A stretch of DNA of 64,000 nucleotides, taken from NCBI RefSeq assembly GCF_003917135.1, contig NZ_RPDI01000006.1:85228-149227 (forward strand), in the 5' to 3' direction. A model generated the notes under the pieces. It had not been told where the DNA came from. It saw only the letters and a list, made by a program, of their open reading frames with translations, and searched no databases. The translations under genes and the position numbers were made by a program. This DNA comes from Leucobacter chromiireducens. GTDB taxonomy: Bacteria; Actinomycetota; Actinomycetes; Actinomycetales; Microbacteriaceae. Positions 18,229 through 27,189 of this stretch are shown in pieces. Numbering within the stretch: the first letter of the stretch is position 1; every line of letters begins with the position of its first letter.

Positions 18229-19416
18229 TCAGGCGTCGCGCCAGGTGGCGTCCTGGTGCTCGCCGACGCCGGGCGGCGGCGCGGAGTAGCGCGCCGGCGT
18301 CGCCGAGAGCGAGATCGGCAGCGCCACGGAGCGCAGGGTGTGCGCGGAACCGTCCGGTGCGACCGCCGGGGTGTGCGCGACGGGGCTCAGGTCGAGCGTC
18401 TCGGCCAGTTCGAGCGCCTGCGCGATCGTGTTCACACGGCCGGCCGGGATGTTCGCGCGGGTGAACTCGGTGATCCACTCCTCCGCGGTGCGGGTGGCGA
18501 GCGGCCGCTCGAGCGCCGCGCGCAGCGCAACGCGGTGCGCCACGCGCTGCGGGTTGTTCGCGAAGCGCTCGTCCGCGGCCAGCTCGGGCACGCCGAGCAC
18601 CTCGCACAGCCGGGCGAACTGCCCATCCGTGCCGACGGCGAGCGCGATGGCCTGGTCGGCCGCGTCGAGGGTCTCGTACGGCGAGATCGAGGGGTGGGCG
18701 TTGCCCATCCTGCCGGGCGAGACGCCGGTCTCGAGCGTGGACGAGGCCTGGTTAGCGAGCGCCGAGAGCAGCGAACCGAGCAGCGTCACCTTCACGTGCT
18801 GGCCCTGGCCGGCGGTGGGCGATCCCGCGGTGTCGCGTGCGCGAAGCGCAGCCTGGATCCCGATCACCGAGTTCAGTCCCGTCAGGATGTCGACGAGCGC
18901 GACGCCCACCTTCGTGGCCTCGCCGTCCTCCTGGCCGGTGATGCTCATGAGGCCGCCGACCGCCTGCACGAGCAGGTCGTAGCCGGGGAGGTCGCGGCCC
19001 TCGGTGTCGCCGAAGCCGGAGATCGAGCAGTAGACCACGCCGGGGTTCGCCGCGGCGACGGCCTCGTAGCCGAGGCCGAACTTCGCCATGGTGCCCGGCT
19101 TGAAATTCTCGATCACCACGTCGGCGGTGCGGGCGAGCTCGCTCGCACGTGCCAGCCCATCGGGATCGCGGAGGTCGCACACCACGGAGCGCTTGCCGCG
19201 GTTCACCCCGGCGAAGTAGGTGCTCTGACCGACGGCGTTCGTCGGCGGGCTCCACTGGCGCGTGCCGTCGCCTTCCGGGCTCTCGATCTTGATGACGTCG
19301 GCCCCGAGATCCGCGAGGATCATCGTGGCGTGCGGGCCCGCGAGCACCCGGGAGAAGTCTGCGACCCGAATCCCGGCAAGTGCGCCGGCCGCGGCCTGCT
19401 CCGTATGGTCGTTCAC
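18229..19416 (-). CDS. class III (CaiB/BaiF) CoA-transferase
   Basis: 395 aa. The N-terminus LAGIRVADFSRVLAGPHAT and the segments VIKIESPEGDGTR, NRGKRSVVCDL and VIENFKPGTMAKFGLGY are diagnostic of family III CoA-transferases. The catalytic aspartate lies in LPGYDLLVQAVGG (D147). Partner genes of glutaryl-CoA dehydrogenase often encode a transferase that moves CoA from succinyl-CoA to glutarate, and that is the likely role here. I chose GTG at 19416 because GGGGA lies 6-7 nt upstream and the conserved fold begins 15 residues later. The gene is transcribed divergently from the PucR-type regulator. Confidence 0.9.
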   Translation of the reverse strand: MNDHTEQAAAGALAGIRVADFSRVLAGPHATMILADLGADVIKIESPEGDGTRQWSPPTNAVGQSTYFAGVNRGKRSVVCDLRDPDGLARASELARTADVVIENFKPGTMAKFGLGYEAVAAANPGVVYCSISGFGDTEGRDLPGYDLLVQAVGGLMSITGQEDGEATKVGVALVDILTGLNSVIGIQAALRARDTAGSPTAGQGQHVKVTLLGSLLSALANQASSTLETGVSPGRMGNAHPSISPYETLDAADQAIALAVGTDGQFARLCEVLGVPELAADERFANNPQRVAHRVALRAALERPLATRTAEEWITEFTRANIPAGRVNTIAQALELAETLDLSPVAHTPAVAPDGSAHTLRSVALPISLSATPARYSAPPPGVGEHQDATWRDA

Positions 19417-19512
19417 CGTGAATCCCCGTCCGTTCGTGTCATCGCGGGCGGCGTCGTCGCCTCGCCTTGTGTGGCCAGTGTACGGCGCCCCTACCAGCAA
19501 CCAACCCGCGCG

Positions 19513-19545
19513 CTTGCATAGGCCATCGCGCATCACCTGTGCAAG
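19513..19545. promoter_or_regulatory. candidate operator upstream of the PucR gene
   Basis: CTTGCA and TGCAAG form 6-bp arms separated by 21 bases, ending 9 bases before the ATG at 19555. It lies in the divergent promoter region of the regulator and the CoA-transferase. The spacing of two helical turns between half-sites is compatible with a dimer, but the evidence is slight. Confidence 0.3.
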
Positions 19546-19554
19546 AATCTCACC

Positions 19555-21081
19555 ATGGCCTCACTCTCCGACCTGCTCGCGCTTCCCGAACTGGGGCTCA
19601 CTCTCGTGCAGTCCGGCCCGGGCGACCCCGAGGTGTCCTGGCTCTCCACCACCGAGCTCCTCGACCTCGGCGACCACCTCGAGGGCGGCGAGATCATCCT
19701 CACTACCGGGCTCTCGCTCGGCGCTGGGGACCCCAGGTGGCGCGACTTCGTCGCCGGCCTGAGCCGCGCGCGCGTCGCCGCCATCGGCTTCGGCATCGGT
19801 GTGAACCACGACCGCATCCCCGCCGCACTTGTGAGCGCGGCCAGCATGTATCGCGTCGCGCTCTTCGAGGTGCCACTGCCCACCCCGTTCATCGCGGTGA
19901 GTAAGGCCGTCGCCGGCCTCATCCGCGCCGACGAGCTGCGCGCGGCGCGCGGCGCGCTCCAAGCCCAGCAGCGACTCCTCGATGGCGCGCGCGGTACGCA
20001 GGATCCCGCTGAAGTACTCGCGAGCATCGCGCAGGCCACCGGGAAGCAGCTCGCCCTCCTCACCTCGGACGGAGCGGTACTCGCGAGCACCCAAGGCTTC
20101 GCCGCTTTGGCGACCGCCGGGGCGCCCCCGGAGACCATCCGTCTCGACCGGGAGGGTTCACTCAGTCTCGCCGTGGCCGGCGCGACCCCGCTCACCCCCG
20201 AGGGGCACGCGGTCATCGCCGCCGGCTCGATCGTGCTCTGGCTCGGGCTCCGCGGCGCGGACGCGGAGGAGAGCCGCGAGCGCGCGCGGTGGGAGCGCTT
20301 CACGTGGGCGGTGCTCACCGGCGCGGCACCGCCCGCGACGATCGAGATCCTCTCCACGCGCGTGCGGCTCCCGGAGCGCGTGCGCGCGGTCGCTGTACAG
20401 GGCTCACCCGAGGACGTATTGGACTGGCGACGCCGGCCACGCAGCGGCCACGACCGCTTCATCACCCCGGGGGGACTGCCGGCGCAGGCCCCCGGGCTCG
20501 CCCTCGCTTGGCAGCTCTGCGCCGACACTGAGGAGGCCACCGGGCACCTGCTCACGGTCGCGGCCGAGCACGGGCTCGACGCGGTGCTCGGCCGCCCCAC
20601 CACGCCAGCCGATGCCGCGCTCAGCCTCCGCTCGGCGAACGCGCGCCTGAGCGCGCTCTCCGCGACCGCGCCGCTGTACGCGGCCCCGCGCGTGCCCACC
20701 GTGGTGTGGGCGGACCGCGACACCCCGTTCCTCGAGGCGCTCGTCGCGCTCTCCGACGCGCCGGCAGACATGGCGGCGGGCCACGCCGCGCTCACCCCGC
20801 ACGACACCGCGCCCCTCAGCGCCCGCGTCCTCGGGCCGCTCTCGCGTCACGCGAGCGAGCTGCCTGGCGAGGAGGCCGAGCTGCTCCGCGCGACGCTGCG
20901 CGCCGTCTACGCCGCCGACGGGCAGCGGGGCCCGGCGTCCTCGGCGCTCGGCATTCACCGCAATACGCTGCGGGATCGCATCACCCGCATCGAGCGGTTG
21001 ACGGGGCGCGCCCTCGCCGACGCCGACGATCGCGCGGAGCTGTGGCTGGCGCTGCGCGTCGAGGAGCTGACGGGACGCTAG
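19555..21081 (+). CDS. PucR/CdaR-family transcriptional regulator
   Basis: 508 aa. The N-terminal PucR domain (1-125) is recognisable from the start TDLLALPELGLTLV-like and GGEIILTTGLSLG. A variable sensory middle follows. The C-terminal HTH_30 domain (about 445-500) has the typical ALGIHRNTLRDRITRIERLTG. Such activators control purine, glycolate, amino-acid or aromatic catabolism. Divergent position to the CoA-transferase/glutaryl-CoA dehydrogenase pair suggests it controls that pathway. The 3' end overlaps the convergent LysR gene by 4 bases. Confidence 0.9.
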   Translation: MASLSDLLALPELGLTLVQSGPGDPEVSWLSTTELLDLGDHLEGGEIILTTGLSLGAGDPRWRDFVAGLSRARVAAIGFGIGVNHDRIPAALVSAASMYRVALFEVPLPTPFIAVSKAVAGLIRADELRAARGALQAQQRLLDGARGTQDPAEVLASIAQATGKQLALLTSDGAVLASTQGFAALATAGAPPETIRLDREGSLSLAVAGATPLTPEGHAVIAAGSIVLWLGLRGADAEESRERARWERFTWAVLTGAAPPATIEILSTRVRLPERVRAVAVQGSPEDVLDWRRRPRSGHDRFITPGGLPAQAPGLALAWQLCADTEEATGHLLTVAAEHGLDAVLGRPTTPADAALSLRSANARLSALSATAPLYAAPRVPTVVWADRDTPFLEALVALSDAPADMAAGHAALTPHDTAPLSARVLGPLSRHASELPGEEAELLRATLRAVYAADGQRGPASSALGIHRNTLRDRITRIERLTGRALADADDRAELWLALRVEELTGR

Positions 21082-22055
21082 GCGTTCTCACCAGCGCCGG
21101 GCCGCTCACCCAGCTCGACCGGATCGAGCACCCGCGCCGCCGCGCGCTCCAGCGCCGCGACCACGTCGTGCACCTCCTGGCGCAGCTCGCCCCTCGCGTG
21201 CAGGATGAGCAGCTGCCGCCCATCCCCCTCGCGGATCCCGAACGCGCGCACGCCGGGGTGCCGGTAGCTGAGCAGACTCAGCCGCGGCACCACCGACACG
21301 CTCATGTCGCGCGCGACGAGCTCCTGGACCACCATGTAGTCGTCGGTCGCGTGGCGGATATCGGGCACAAAGCCCTCCCGCTCAGCGATGCGCAGGAAGT
21401 GCTGCCGGCACGCCGGGCACCCCGTCACCCAGCGATCGCGCGCGTGCTCCGCGAGCTGCCGCCGCTTCGCCCCGGCCGAGCCGCGCCGCTTCGACACAAT
21501 GAGCTGCAGCGGATCCCAGCCGATCGGGATCTCGACGACCTCGGCCCCGAAGTCCGGCGAGGCCTCCCCCTCGTAGCGGAAGACGAGCGCAACGTCGGCG
21601 CTGCCGCGGCGCAGCAGTTCGGGCACCGCGAACGGCTCCTGCTGCTCCAGCTCGATCGCGACGCCCGGCTCGCCGCGCCCGCCGCCCGCGGAGCCGCGCG
21701 CGAGCAGCTCGGACATGGCGGGGGCGACGATGCTCGTGCACGCCGACGGGAACGCGACCACGCGCACCGTGCGTTGCCCCTCGTCGACGATGCCGGCGAC
21801 CTCGCGCGCCGCGCGCTCGAGGTGACCGTCGATGATCTCGGCGTGGTGCAGCAGCCGCCTGCCCGGCTCGGTGAGCTGCACCCCCTTCACGGTGCGCGTC
21901 ACGAGCGTGACGCCGAGGCTCTCCTCGAGCCGGCGCACCTGGCTGCTGAGCGCCGGCTGGGTCCAGCCGAGCTCGCGCGCCGCCGCAGCGAACGAACCGT
22001 GCTCGGCCACCGCACGGAACGACATCAGCGCGCGAGGATCGATCCCATCAGCCAT
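21078..22055 (-). CDS. LysR-family transcriptional regulator
   Basis: 325 aa. The N-terminal winged helix is clear (SFRAVAEHGSFAAAARELGWTQPALSSQVRRLEESLG), followed by a two-lobed substrate-binding domain. A Cys pair in TGCPACRQHF sits in the second lobe; similar pairs occur in other actinobacterial LysR proteins and may be structural or redox-active. The ATG at 22055 has an AAGGGGGAG ribosome site. The gene is downstream of, and co-oriented with, the PatB-like aminotransferase (83-base gap), so both may share a transcript; direct regulation is inferred from proximity. Confidence 0.9.
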   Translation of the reverse strand: MADGIDPRALMSFRAVAEHGSFAAAARELGWTQPALSSQVRRLEESLGVTLVTRTVKGVQLTEPGRRLLHHAEIIDGHLERAAREVAGIVDEGQRTVRVVAFPSACTSIVAPAMSELLARGSAGGGRGEPGVAIELEQQEPFAVPELLRRGSADVALVFRYEGEASPDFGAEVVEIPIGWDPLQLIVSKRRGSAGAKRRQLAEHARDRWVTGCPACRQHFLRIAEREGFVPDIRHATDDYMVVQELVARDMSVSVVPRLSLLSYRHPGVRAFGIREGDGRQLLILHARGELRQEVHDVVAALERAAARVLDPVELGERPGAGENA

Positions 22056-22138
22056 CTCTCCCCCTTCGCACCGGGTGCTCGCGCGACCCGAGGACCGCGC
22101 TACCCGTTTCCTGCTCGGCGTGCTCCCTGCGCGGCCTG

Positions 22139-23323
22139 CTACGCCGCGCGCTTCGCTGCGGTGGCGGCAGCGACGAGGCGCCGCACCGCCTCCATCGTAT
22201 CCGCGTGCGAGAGCGCCGCGTTGAAGCGCACACTCCCGGCGCCCGCCGCGCCGCAGGATGAGCCGTCGGTCACGACGATCTGCGCGGCCTCGCGCACCGC
22301 CTCGGCAGCGCTCTGCCCCGCCCGGATCAGGCCGGTATCGCTGAGGTCGAGCCAGAGCAGGTAGGTCGCGTCCGGCGCGATCACCCGGATCCCGGTATCG
22401 GTAGCGGTGGCGTGCAGCAGCGCGATGGCCTCGCGCACCGTGTCCCCCAACTCGGCGATGGTGCCGCGCAGCCACTCGCGCCCCTCCGTGTACGCCGCGG
22501 TCGTCGCGACGACGCCGAGCACGGCGGTCTGGTGCTCGTGCCAGTGCCCCACCCGGCGCCACGCGGCGAGCTGCTCCGGGTTCGTGAAGATGAGCTGTCC
22601 GCACTTCGCCCCGGGAATGTTGAACGCCTTGGTGGCGGAGGTTGCGGTGATCGTGTGCGCCGCGGCACGCGCGGTGCGGGCGGCGTAGACGATGTGCTCG
22701 CCCGCACCGAGCACGAGCGGCGCGTGGATCTCATCGGCGAACACGATCCCGTCGAACTCGGCGACGAGCTCCTCGATCGCGGCGAGCTCCACCTCTGTTG
22801 CGACCTTGCCGATGGGGTTGTGCGGGTTGCACAGCACGATCAGCCTGGCGCCGGCCTCGAACGCGGCACGCAGCGCAGGCAGGTCGTAACGCCAGCCGGC
22901 GGTGCCGTCACGGAGCATGGGCACCTCGATGACCGGGTGTCCGATCTGCTGCGGCACCGACAGGAACGGCATGTAGCCGGGCGTCGGCACGATGATCGGC
23001 TGCCCGGCTGGCAGCAGGTGGGTGAGCACCGCCCGGAAGCCGGCGACCAGGTCGGCCACGGGGCGGATCGCGTCGGGGCTCGGCTCCCAGCCGTAGCGTT
23101 CGCGCAGCCAGTCGGCGACGACGCGCTGCAGGCGGGCGACATCGTCCTGTGCGAGGTAGCGGAGCGCGTCGGTCGCCACCGCGTCGGTCAGCGCGCGTGT
23201 GACCGCTGGCGCGCAGCCGCGCTCCATCTCGGCGAGCGGTCGGCCGAGTGGCTGCCGTGCTGCTGCTCCGGCGGTCGCTGCTCCGGCGGTTTCTGGCCCG
23301 GCGACCCCTGCTGCGATCTGCAC
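22139..23323 (-). CDS. MalY/PatB-like PLP-dependent aminotransferase (C-S lyase family)
   Basis: 394 aa, fold type I PLP enzyme. The PLP-contacting CNPHNPIGK, ADEIH (D197) and the Schiff-base lysine in SATKAFN (K232) match the MalY/PatB cystathionine beta-lyase group. The conserved N-terminal W-V-A-D-M-D motif is altered to PLAEMERGCAPAV, so substrate use may differ from classic C-S lyases. The first 30 residues are Ala/Gly-rich and include a short coding repeat. I used GTG at 23323, which has AAGGAG 5-6 nt upstream. Next to a LysR regulator it could act on sulfur amino acids, but this is not certain. Confidence 0.85.
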   Translation of the reverse strand: MQIAAGVAGPETAGAATAGAAARQPLGRPLAEMERGCAPAVTRALTDAVATDALRYLAQDDVARLQRVVADWLRERYGWEPSPDAIRPVADLVAGFRAVLTHLLPAGQPIIVPTPGYMPFLSVPQQIGHPVIEVPMLRDGTAGWRYDLPALRAAFEAGARLIVLCNPHNPIGKVATEVELAAIEELVAEFDGIVFADEIHAPLVLGAGEHIVYAARTARAAAHTITATSATKAFNIPGAKCGQLIFTNPEQLAAWRRVGHWHEHQTAVLGVVATTAAYTEGREWLRGTIAELGDTVREAIALLHATATDTGIRVIAPDATYLLWLDLSDTGLIRAGQSAAEAVREAAQIVVTDGSSCGAAGAGSVRFNAALSHADTMEAVRRLVAAATAAKRAA

Positions 23324-23699
23324 CCCTGCTCCTTCGTGCTTGGCGCACCGGGTGGCGCGCACTGTTCATGCTAGGTCTGGGCGCCGGCCCGCAGCTCTTC
23401 GTTTCGGCTGGGGTGCTCTCTGTTTTCCTTGGGTCTCACGCTCCATCAAACTTGAGAAGTGGCAAACCGACGCTTCCGCCGCGCGAAGGGTGGGTTTGCC
23501 ACTTCTCGATCCCGATCGAGGCGCACGTTACCTCGCAAGTCCGCGCGACTCACGCCTGAAATCACGCTCGGATACGCTTTCCCCGCGGGCGCCTTCACGC
23601 CCGCTGGGGCCGTCGGCCGCCAGTACACTCGATCCAGCACCCACCGCGACCGTGCGGGGGCGGGGCCAACCGGCCCCGGGCACGCAAAGGAGCGACACG
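23324..23699. other. divergent intergenic region with a palindromic repeat
   Basis: About 376 bases between the aminotransferase and the peptide-importer operon. It holds the 54-bp palindrome at 23454-23507 and an AAAGGAG ribosome site before 23700. Frames remain open through it because of the high GC, but no start or protein-like sequence is convincing. Confidence 0.6.
23454..23507. repeat. dispersed palindromic element, copy 1
   Basis: GAGAAGTGGCAAACC at 23454-23468 pairs perfectly with GGTTTGCCACTTCTC at 23493-23507. The inner part GACGCTTC/GAAGGGTG pairs less well. The sequence is closely related to the element at 30030-30080. It is intergenic and could fold as a hairpin in either transcript. 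Confidence 0.8.
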
Positions 23700-25328
23700 A
23701 TGCACACACCACTCACCCGAGCAGGCCGCCGCGGCCGCGTCCGTCTCGTCGCGGCCGCCGCCATCGCCGCCTCCCTCGCACTGGTCGGCTGCGCCGGCGG
23801 CGGCGGGGCCGCCGAGCAGGCGCCCGTCGAGCTCGTCGACACCGGCGCGGAACTCGACCAGGTCACCGTTGCGTTCCCCGGCTCGCTGGCGAACCTCTAT
23901 ATCGGCCAGGAAAGCGGCATCCTGAACTACAACCTCGCCGCCACCGTGCAGGAGGGCCTCGTCACCCAGGACGCGAGCGGCGCGGTCGTGCCGGCGCTCG
24001 CCGAGTCGTGGGAGACCCCGGACGACACCACCTACGTGTTCACGCTGCGCGAGGACGCGAAGTTCCAGAACGGCGACCCGGTCACCCCTGAGGACGTGGT
24101 GTTCAGCCTGCAGCGCGCCCAGGATCCCGAGCTCTCCCCCGGCATCTCCTACTACCTCGCGAACCTCGCCTCGGCCGAGAAGACCGGCGACCGCGAGGTC
24201 ACGGTGAAGAGCTCCGCGCCCGACGCCACCTTCCTCGTCAACCTCTCCAACTCCGGCGCCCTCGTGGTGACCCAGCAGAAGTTCTGGGAGGAGCACGCCG
24301 GCAAGGTGGGCACGAGCTCGTCGCTGCTCATGGGCACCGGCCCGTACCAGGTGACCGAGTTCCAGCCGGACTCGCACGTGCTGCTCGAGCGCGTCGACAC
24401 CTGGTGGGGTGGCGTACCGAAGGCGAAGACCATCCGCGTGAACTTCATCCCGGACGCCAACACCCGCCTCGCGGCGGCGCAGAAGGGCGACATCGACATC
24501 GCGTTCAACGTGCCGATCAACCAGGCGGCCGAGTGGCAGAAGATCAGCGACATGCGCGTCGAGTCGATGAACGACCTCTCCTACGTCGGCCTGCTGTTCG
24601 ACGAGCGCGTCGCCCCCTTCGACGATCCGAAGGTGCGCGAGGCCATCGCGCTGAGCATCGACCGCGCCGCGATCGCGGAGAAGCTCCTCCGCGGCTACGG
24701 TGAGGCCGCCACCGCGATCATGACGCCCGAGTCGCTCGCGCAGGCCTTCGACGGCGACGCGGCACGCGCCGAGCTCGCGAAGATCCCGCAGCACGAGTTC
24801 GACCTCGACGCGGCGAAGCAGCTCATCGGCGAGACCGACGCCGCCGACCTCACGACCGAGCTCACCTACCCGAACACGGGGCCGCAGCTCGGGATCGCGG
24901 CGCAGGCGATCGCCGAGAACCTCGACAAGATCGGGATCACGGTGAAGGTGCGCGAGGTGCCCATCGAGGAGTGGCTCGCAACCATCGGTGACGGCGAGCA
25001 CGGCCTCGGCTTCATGTGGTACTTCTCGACGACCGGCGACCCCGCCGAGGTGAACGGCTACCTCCTGGGCGCCGGCAACCCGAACGGCTTCGAGAGCGAG
25101 GAGGCCGTCGCGCTCATCGCGGAGGCGAACGCGCTCACGGACCCCGAGGAGCGCGCCGCGAAGCTGATCGAGCTCGAGACGCTGAACGCGGAGAACGTGG
25201 TCAACGCCCCGATCTGGTGGGGCAAGTCGGTCACGGCATTCTCGAACGGCGTTGGGCTCGCCGACTACGGCCCTTACACCTTCACGGGGGCGTGGGGCGC
25301 GCAGATGTTCGCCGCCGAGGCGAAGTAG
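23700..25328 (+). CDS. oligopeptide ABC importer substrate-binding lipoprotein (SBP family 5)
   Basis: 542 aa. The lipobox is LVGC (Cys31). The family 5 (DppA/OppA) pattern is clear: VTVAFPGSLANLYIG, LAESWETPDDTTYVFTLREDAKFQNGDPVTPEDVVFS, GTGPYQVTEFQPD and DPKVREAIALSIDR. It captures peptides or similar compounds outside the membrane. ATG at 23700 follows AAAGGAG by 7 nt. It leads a five-gene operon with two permeases, a double ATPase and a C39-like peptidase, which supports peptide transport as the role. Confidence 0.93.
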   Translation: MHTPLTRAGRRGRVRLVAAAAIAASLALVGCAGGGGAAEQAPVELVDTGAELDQVTVAFPGSLANLYIGQESGILNYNLAATVQEGLVTQDASGAVVPALAESWETPDDTTYVFTLREDAKFQNGDPVTPEDVVFSLQRAQDPELSPGISYYLANLASAEKTGDREVTVKSSAPDATFLVNLSNSGALVVTQQKFWEEHAGKVGTSSSLLMGTGPYQVTEFQPDSHVLLERVDTWWGGVPKAKTIRVNFIPDANTRLAAAQKGDIDIAFNVPINQAAEWQKISDMRVESMNDLSYVGLLFDERVAPFDDPKVREAIALSIDRAAIAEKLLRGYGEAATAIMTPESLAQAFDGDAARAELAKIPQHEFDLDAAKQLIGETDAADLTTELTYPNTGPQLGIAAQAIAENLDKIGITVKVREVPIEEWLATIGDGEHGLGFMWYFSTTGDPAEVNGYLLGAGNPNGFESEEAVALIAEANALTDPEERAAKLIELETLNAENVVNAPIWWGKSVTAFSNGVGLADYGPYTFTGAWGAQMFAAEAK

Positions 25329-25336
25329 TTCCCACC

Positions 25337-26326
25337 GTGTCCACCACCCGAGCAGGCGGCGCCCCGGGCGGGCGCCGCCTGGCCCGCACGCTGACGCTGC
25401 GCATCGGCGGGGTGCTCGTCATCCTGCTGGTGCTCTCGTTCCTCACCTTCACGCTGCTGTACCTCGCGCCGGGCGATCTCGTGAAGAACCTGCTCGGCAA
25501 CCGGCCGAGCTCCCCCGAGGCCATCGCGGCGATCCGCGCGCAGTACCACCTCGACGACCCGTTCCTCGTGCGCTACGTCGACTGGCTGTGGAGCGCCGTG
25601 CGCGGCGACTTCGGGGAGTCGATCCGGCTGCAGCAGCCCGTCACCGCGGTCATCGGCTCGCGGCTCGGGATCACGTCGCTGCTGATCGGCCTGTCGTTCG
25701 TGCTCGCGCTCATCACGGCGGTGCCGCTCGGCATCGTGAGCGCGGCGCGCGCCGGCACCCCCGTCGACCGCGTCGCGAGCGCCACGGCACTCTTCGGCCT
25801 CTCCGCGCCGAGCTTCGCCCTCGCGATCCTCGCCATCACGGTGTTCGCGATCGCGATCCCGATCTTCCCGGCTTACGGCGCCGGCGATGGTCCGCTCGAT
25901 CAGCTCTGGCACCTCTTCCTGCCCGCGGCGGTGCTCGCGGCGGGCATCGGTGCGATCCTCATGCGCATGACCCGCGCGGCGGTGCTCCGCGAGCTCGAGA
26001 GCGACGCGATCACGTTCGCGCGTGCGCGCGGGATCCCCGAGCTGCGGGTGCGGCGCATCGCGCTGCGCGCGGCCCTGATCCCGATCGTCACGAGTGCCGG
26101 GCTGATTCTCACGTTCATTATCGGCGGCACGATCATCGTCGAGACGGTCTTCGCGCTGCCCGGGATCGGCCAGCTGCTGCAGGAGGCGGTGCTGTTCAAG
26201 GACCTGCCGGTGGTGCAGGCGATCACCCTCCTCGTCGCGGCCGCGATCGCGATCATCACCATCCTCGTGGACATGAGCTACCTGCTGCTCGATCCGCGCG
26301 TCCGAGCACGGGAGCTGAGCGCATGA
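25337..26326 (+). CDS. oligopeptide ABC importer permease (DppB/OppB type)
   Basis: 329 aa, six membrane segments, BPD_transp_1 family. The DppB-type N-terminus (FLTFTLLYLAPGD), NRPSSPEAIAAIRAQYHLDDP and the cytoplasmic EAA loop ELESDAITFARARGIPELRV are visible. The GTG start lies only 8 bases after the binding-protein stop and has no clear ribosome site, so it probably depends on coupling. A 12-bp perfect hairpin lies within codons 6-15 (25353-25381). Its ATGA stop overlap links it to the second permease. Confidence 0.92.
   Translation: MSTTRAGGAPGGRRLARTLTLRIGGVLVILLVLSFLTFTLLYLAPGDLVKNLLGNRPSSPEAIAAIRAQYHLDDPFLVRYVDWLWSAVRGDFGESIRLQQPVTAVIGSRLGITSLLIGLSFVLALITAVPLGIVSAARAGTPVDRVASATALFGLSAPSFALAILAITVFAIAIPIFPAYGAGDGPLDQLWHLFLPAAVLAAGIGAILMRMTRAAVLRELESDAITFARARGIPELRVRRIALRAALIPIVTSAGLILTFIIGGTIIVETVFALPGIGQLLQEAVLFKDLPVVQAITLLVAAAIAIITILVDMSYLLLDPRVRARELSA
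25353..25381 (+). promoter_or_regulatory. hairpin inside the first codons of the permease gene
   Basis: CAGGCGGCGCCC pairs perfectly with GGGCGCCGCCTG around a 5-nt loop. It lies directly after the binding-protein gene and within the permease N-terminus. It could lower permease expression relative to the binding protein, or protect the upstream mRNA from 3' decay. Confidence 0.4.
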
Positions 26327-27189
26327 CCCCGCGTACCCGCCAAGTGTCCCTGCTCAACGACGTGCGCGTCGCGCCGGGCCGGCCCCGCGACTGGGTGGCC
26401 ACCGTGGCCGCCGTGTTCCTCGGCCTCGTGGTGCTCGCCGCGATCGCTTCCCCGTTCCTCACCGAGCTCGCCACGGAGCAGAGCATCCTCGACTCGCTGC
26501 TCCCCGCCGGCTCCCCCGGGCACCTGCTCGGCACCGACGAGCTCGGGCGCGACGTGCTGCTACTCACCCTCGCCGGCACGGGTTCCGCGGTCGCCGGCCC
26601 GCTCGTGATCGCGGCGGGATCCATGCTCCTCGCGATCCTCATCGGCACCGCGGCCGGCTACCTCCGCGGCCCCGTCGACTGGATCGTCGGCCGCATCGTC
26701 GACATTCTGCTGTCGCTGCCCGTGATGCTCGTCGCCCTCGTGGTCGCCGGTATCTTCGGGGCCGGCTACTGGGTGACCGTGATCATGCTCGTGCTGCTGT
26801 TTAGCCCGTCGGACATCCGGATCATTCGCGCCGGCGTGACCGAGCAGGCGCCGCGGCCCTACATCGAGGCCGCGCAGATGCTGTCGCTGTCGCCGGGGCG
26901 CATCATGTTCAAGCACATCGTGCCGAACGTGTGGCCACTCATCATGACGAACTTCATGCTCAACCTCGCGATCGCGCTCGTGACGCTGTCCTCGCTGTCG
27001 TTCCTCGGCATCGGCGTCGCGCCTGGCACCCCCGACTGGGGCCGACAGATCACCGACGGCCGCGGCATCCTCGGCGACAACCCGGCGATGATGGTGGTAC
27101 CCGCGATCCTCATCGTGCTCGTCGCGATGGCCATCAACGTGCTCGGCGATCATCTCGGCGAGCGACTCCGCGAACGGGGGATGCAGTGA
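26323..27189 (+). CDS. oligopeptide ABC importer permease (DppC/OppC type)
   Basis: 288 aa, about six membrane segments. The N-terminal OppC-type element PGHLLGTDELGRDVLLLTLAG and the EAA loop YIEAAQMLSLSPGRIMFKHIVPN are diagnostic. A single ATG overlaps the previous stop, and its own stop overlaps the ATPase GTG. Together with the preceding permease it forms the transmembrane channel. Confidence 0.92.
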   Translation: MTPRTRQVSLLNDVRVAPGRPRDWVATVAAVFLGLVVLAAIASPFLTELATEQSILDSLLPAGSPGHLLGTDELGRDVLLLTLAGTGSAVAGPLVIAAGSMLLAILIGTAAGYLRGPVDWIVGRIVDILLSLPVMLVALVVAGIFGAGYWVTVIMLVLLFSPSDIRIIRAGVTEQAPRPYIEAAQMLSLSPGRIMFKHIVPNVWPLIMTNFMLNLAIALVTLSSLSFLGIGVAPGTPDWGRQITDGRGILGDNPAMMVVPAILIVLVAMAINVLGDHLGERLRERGMQ

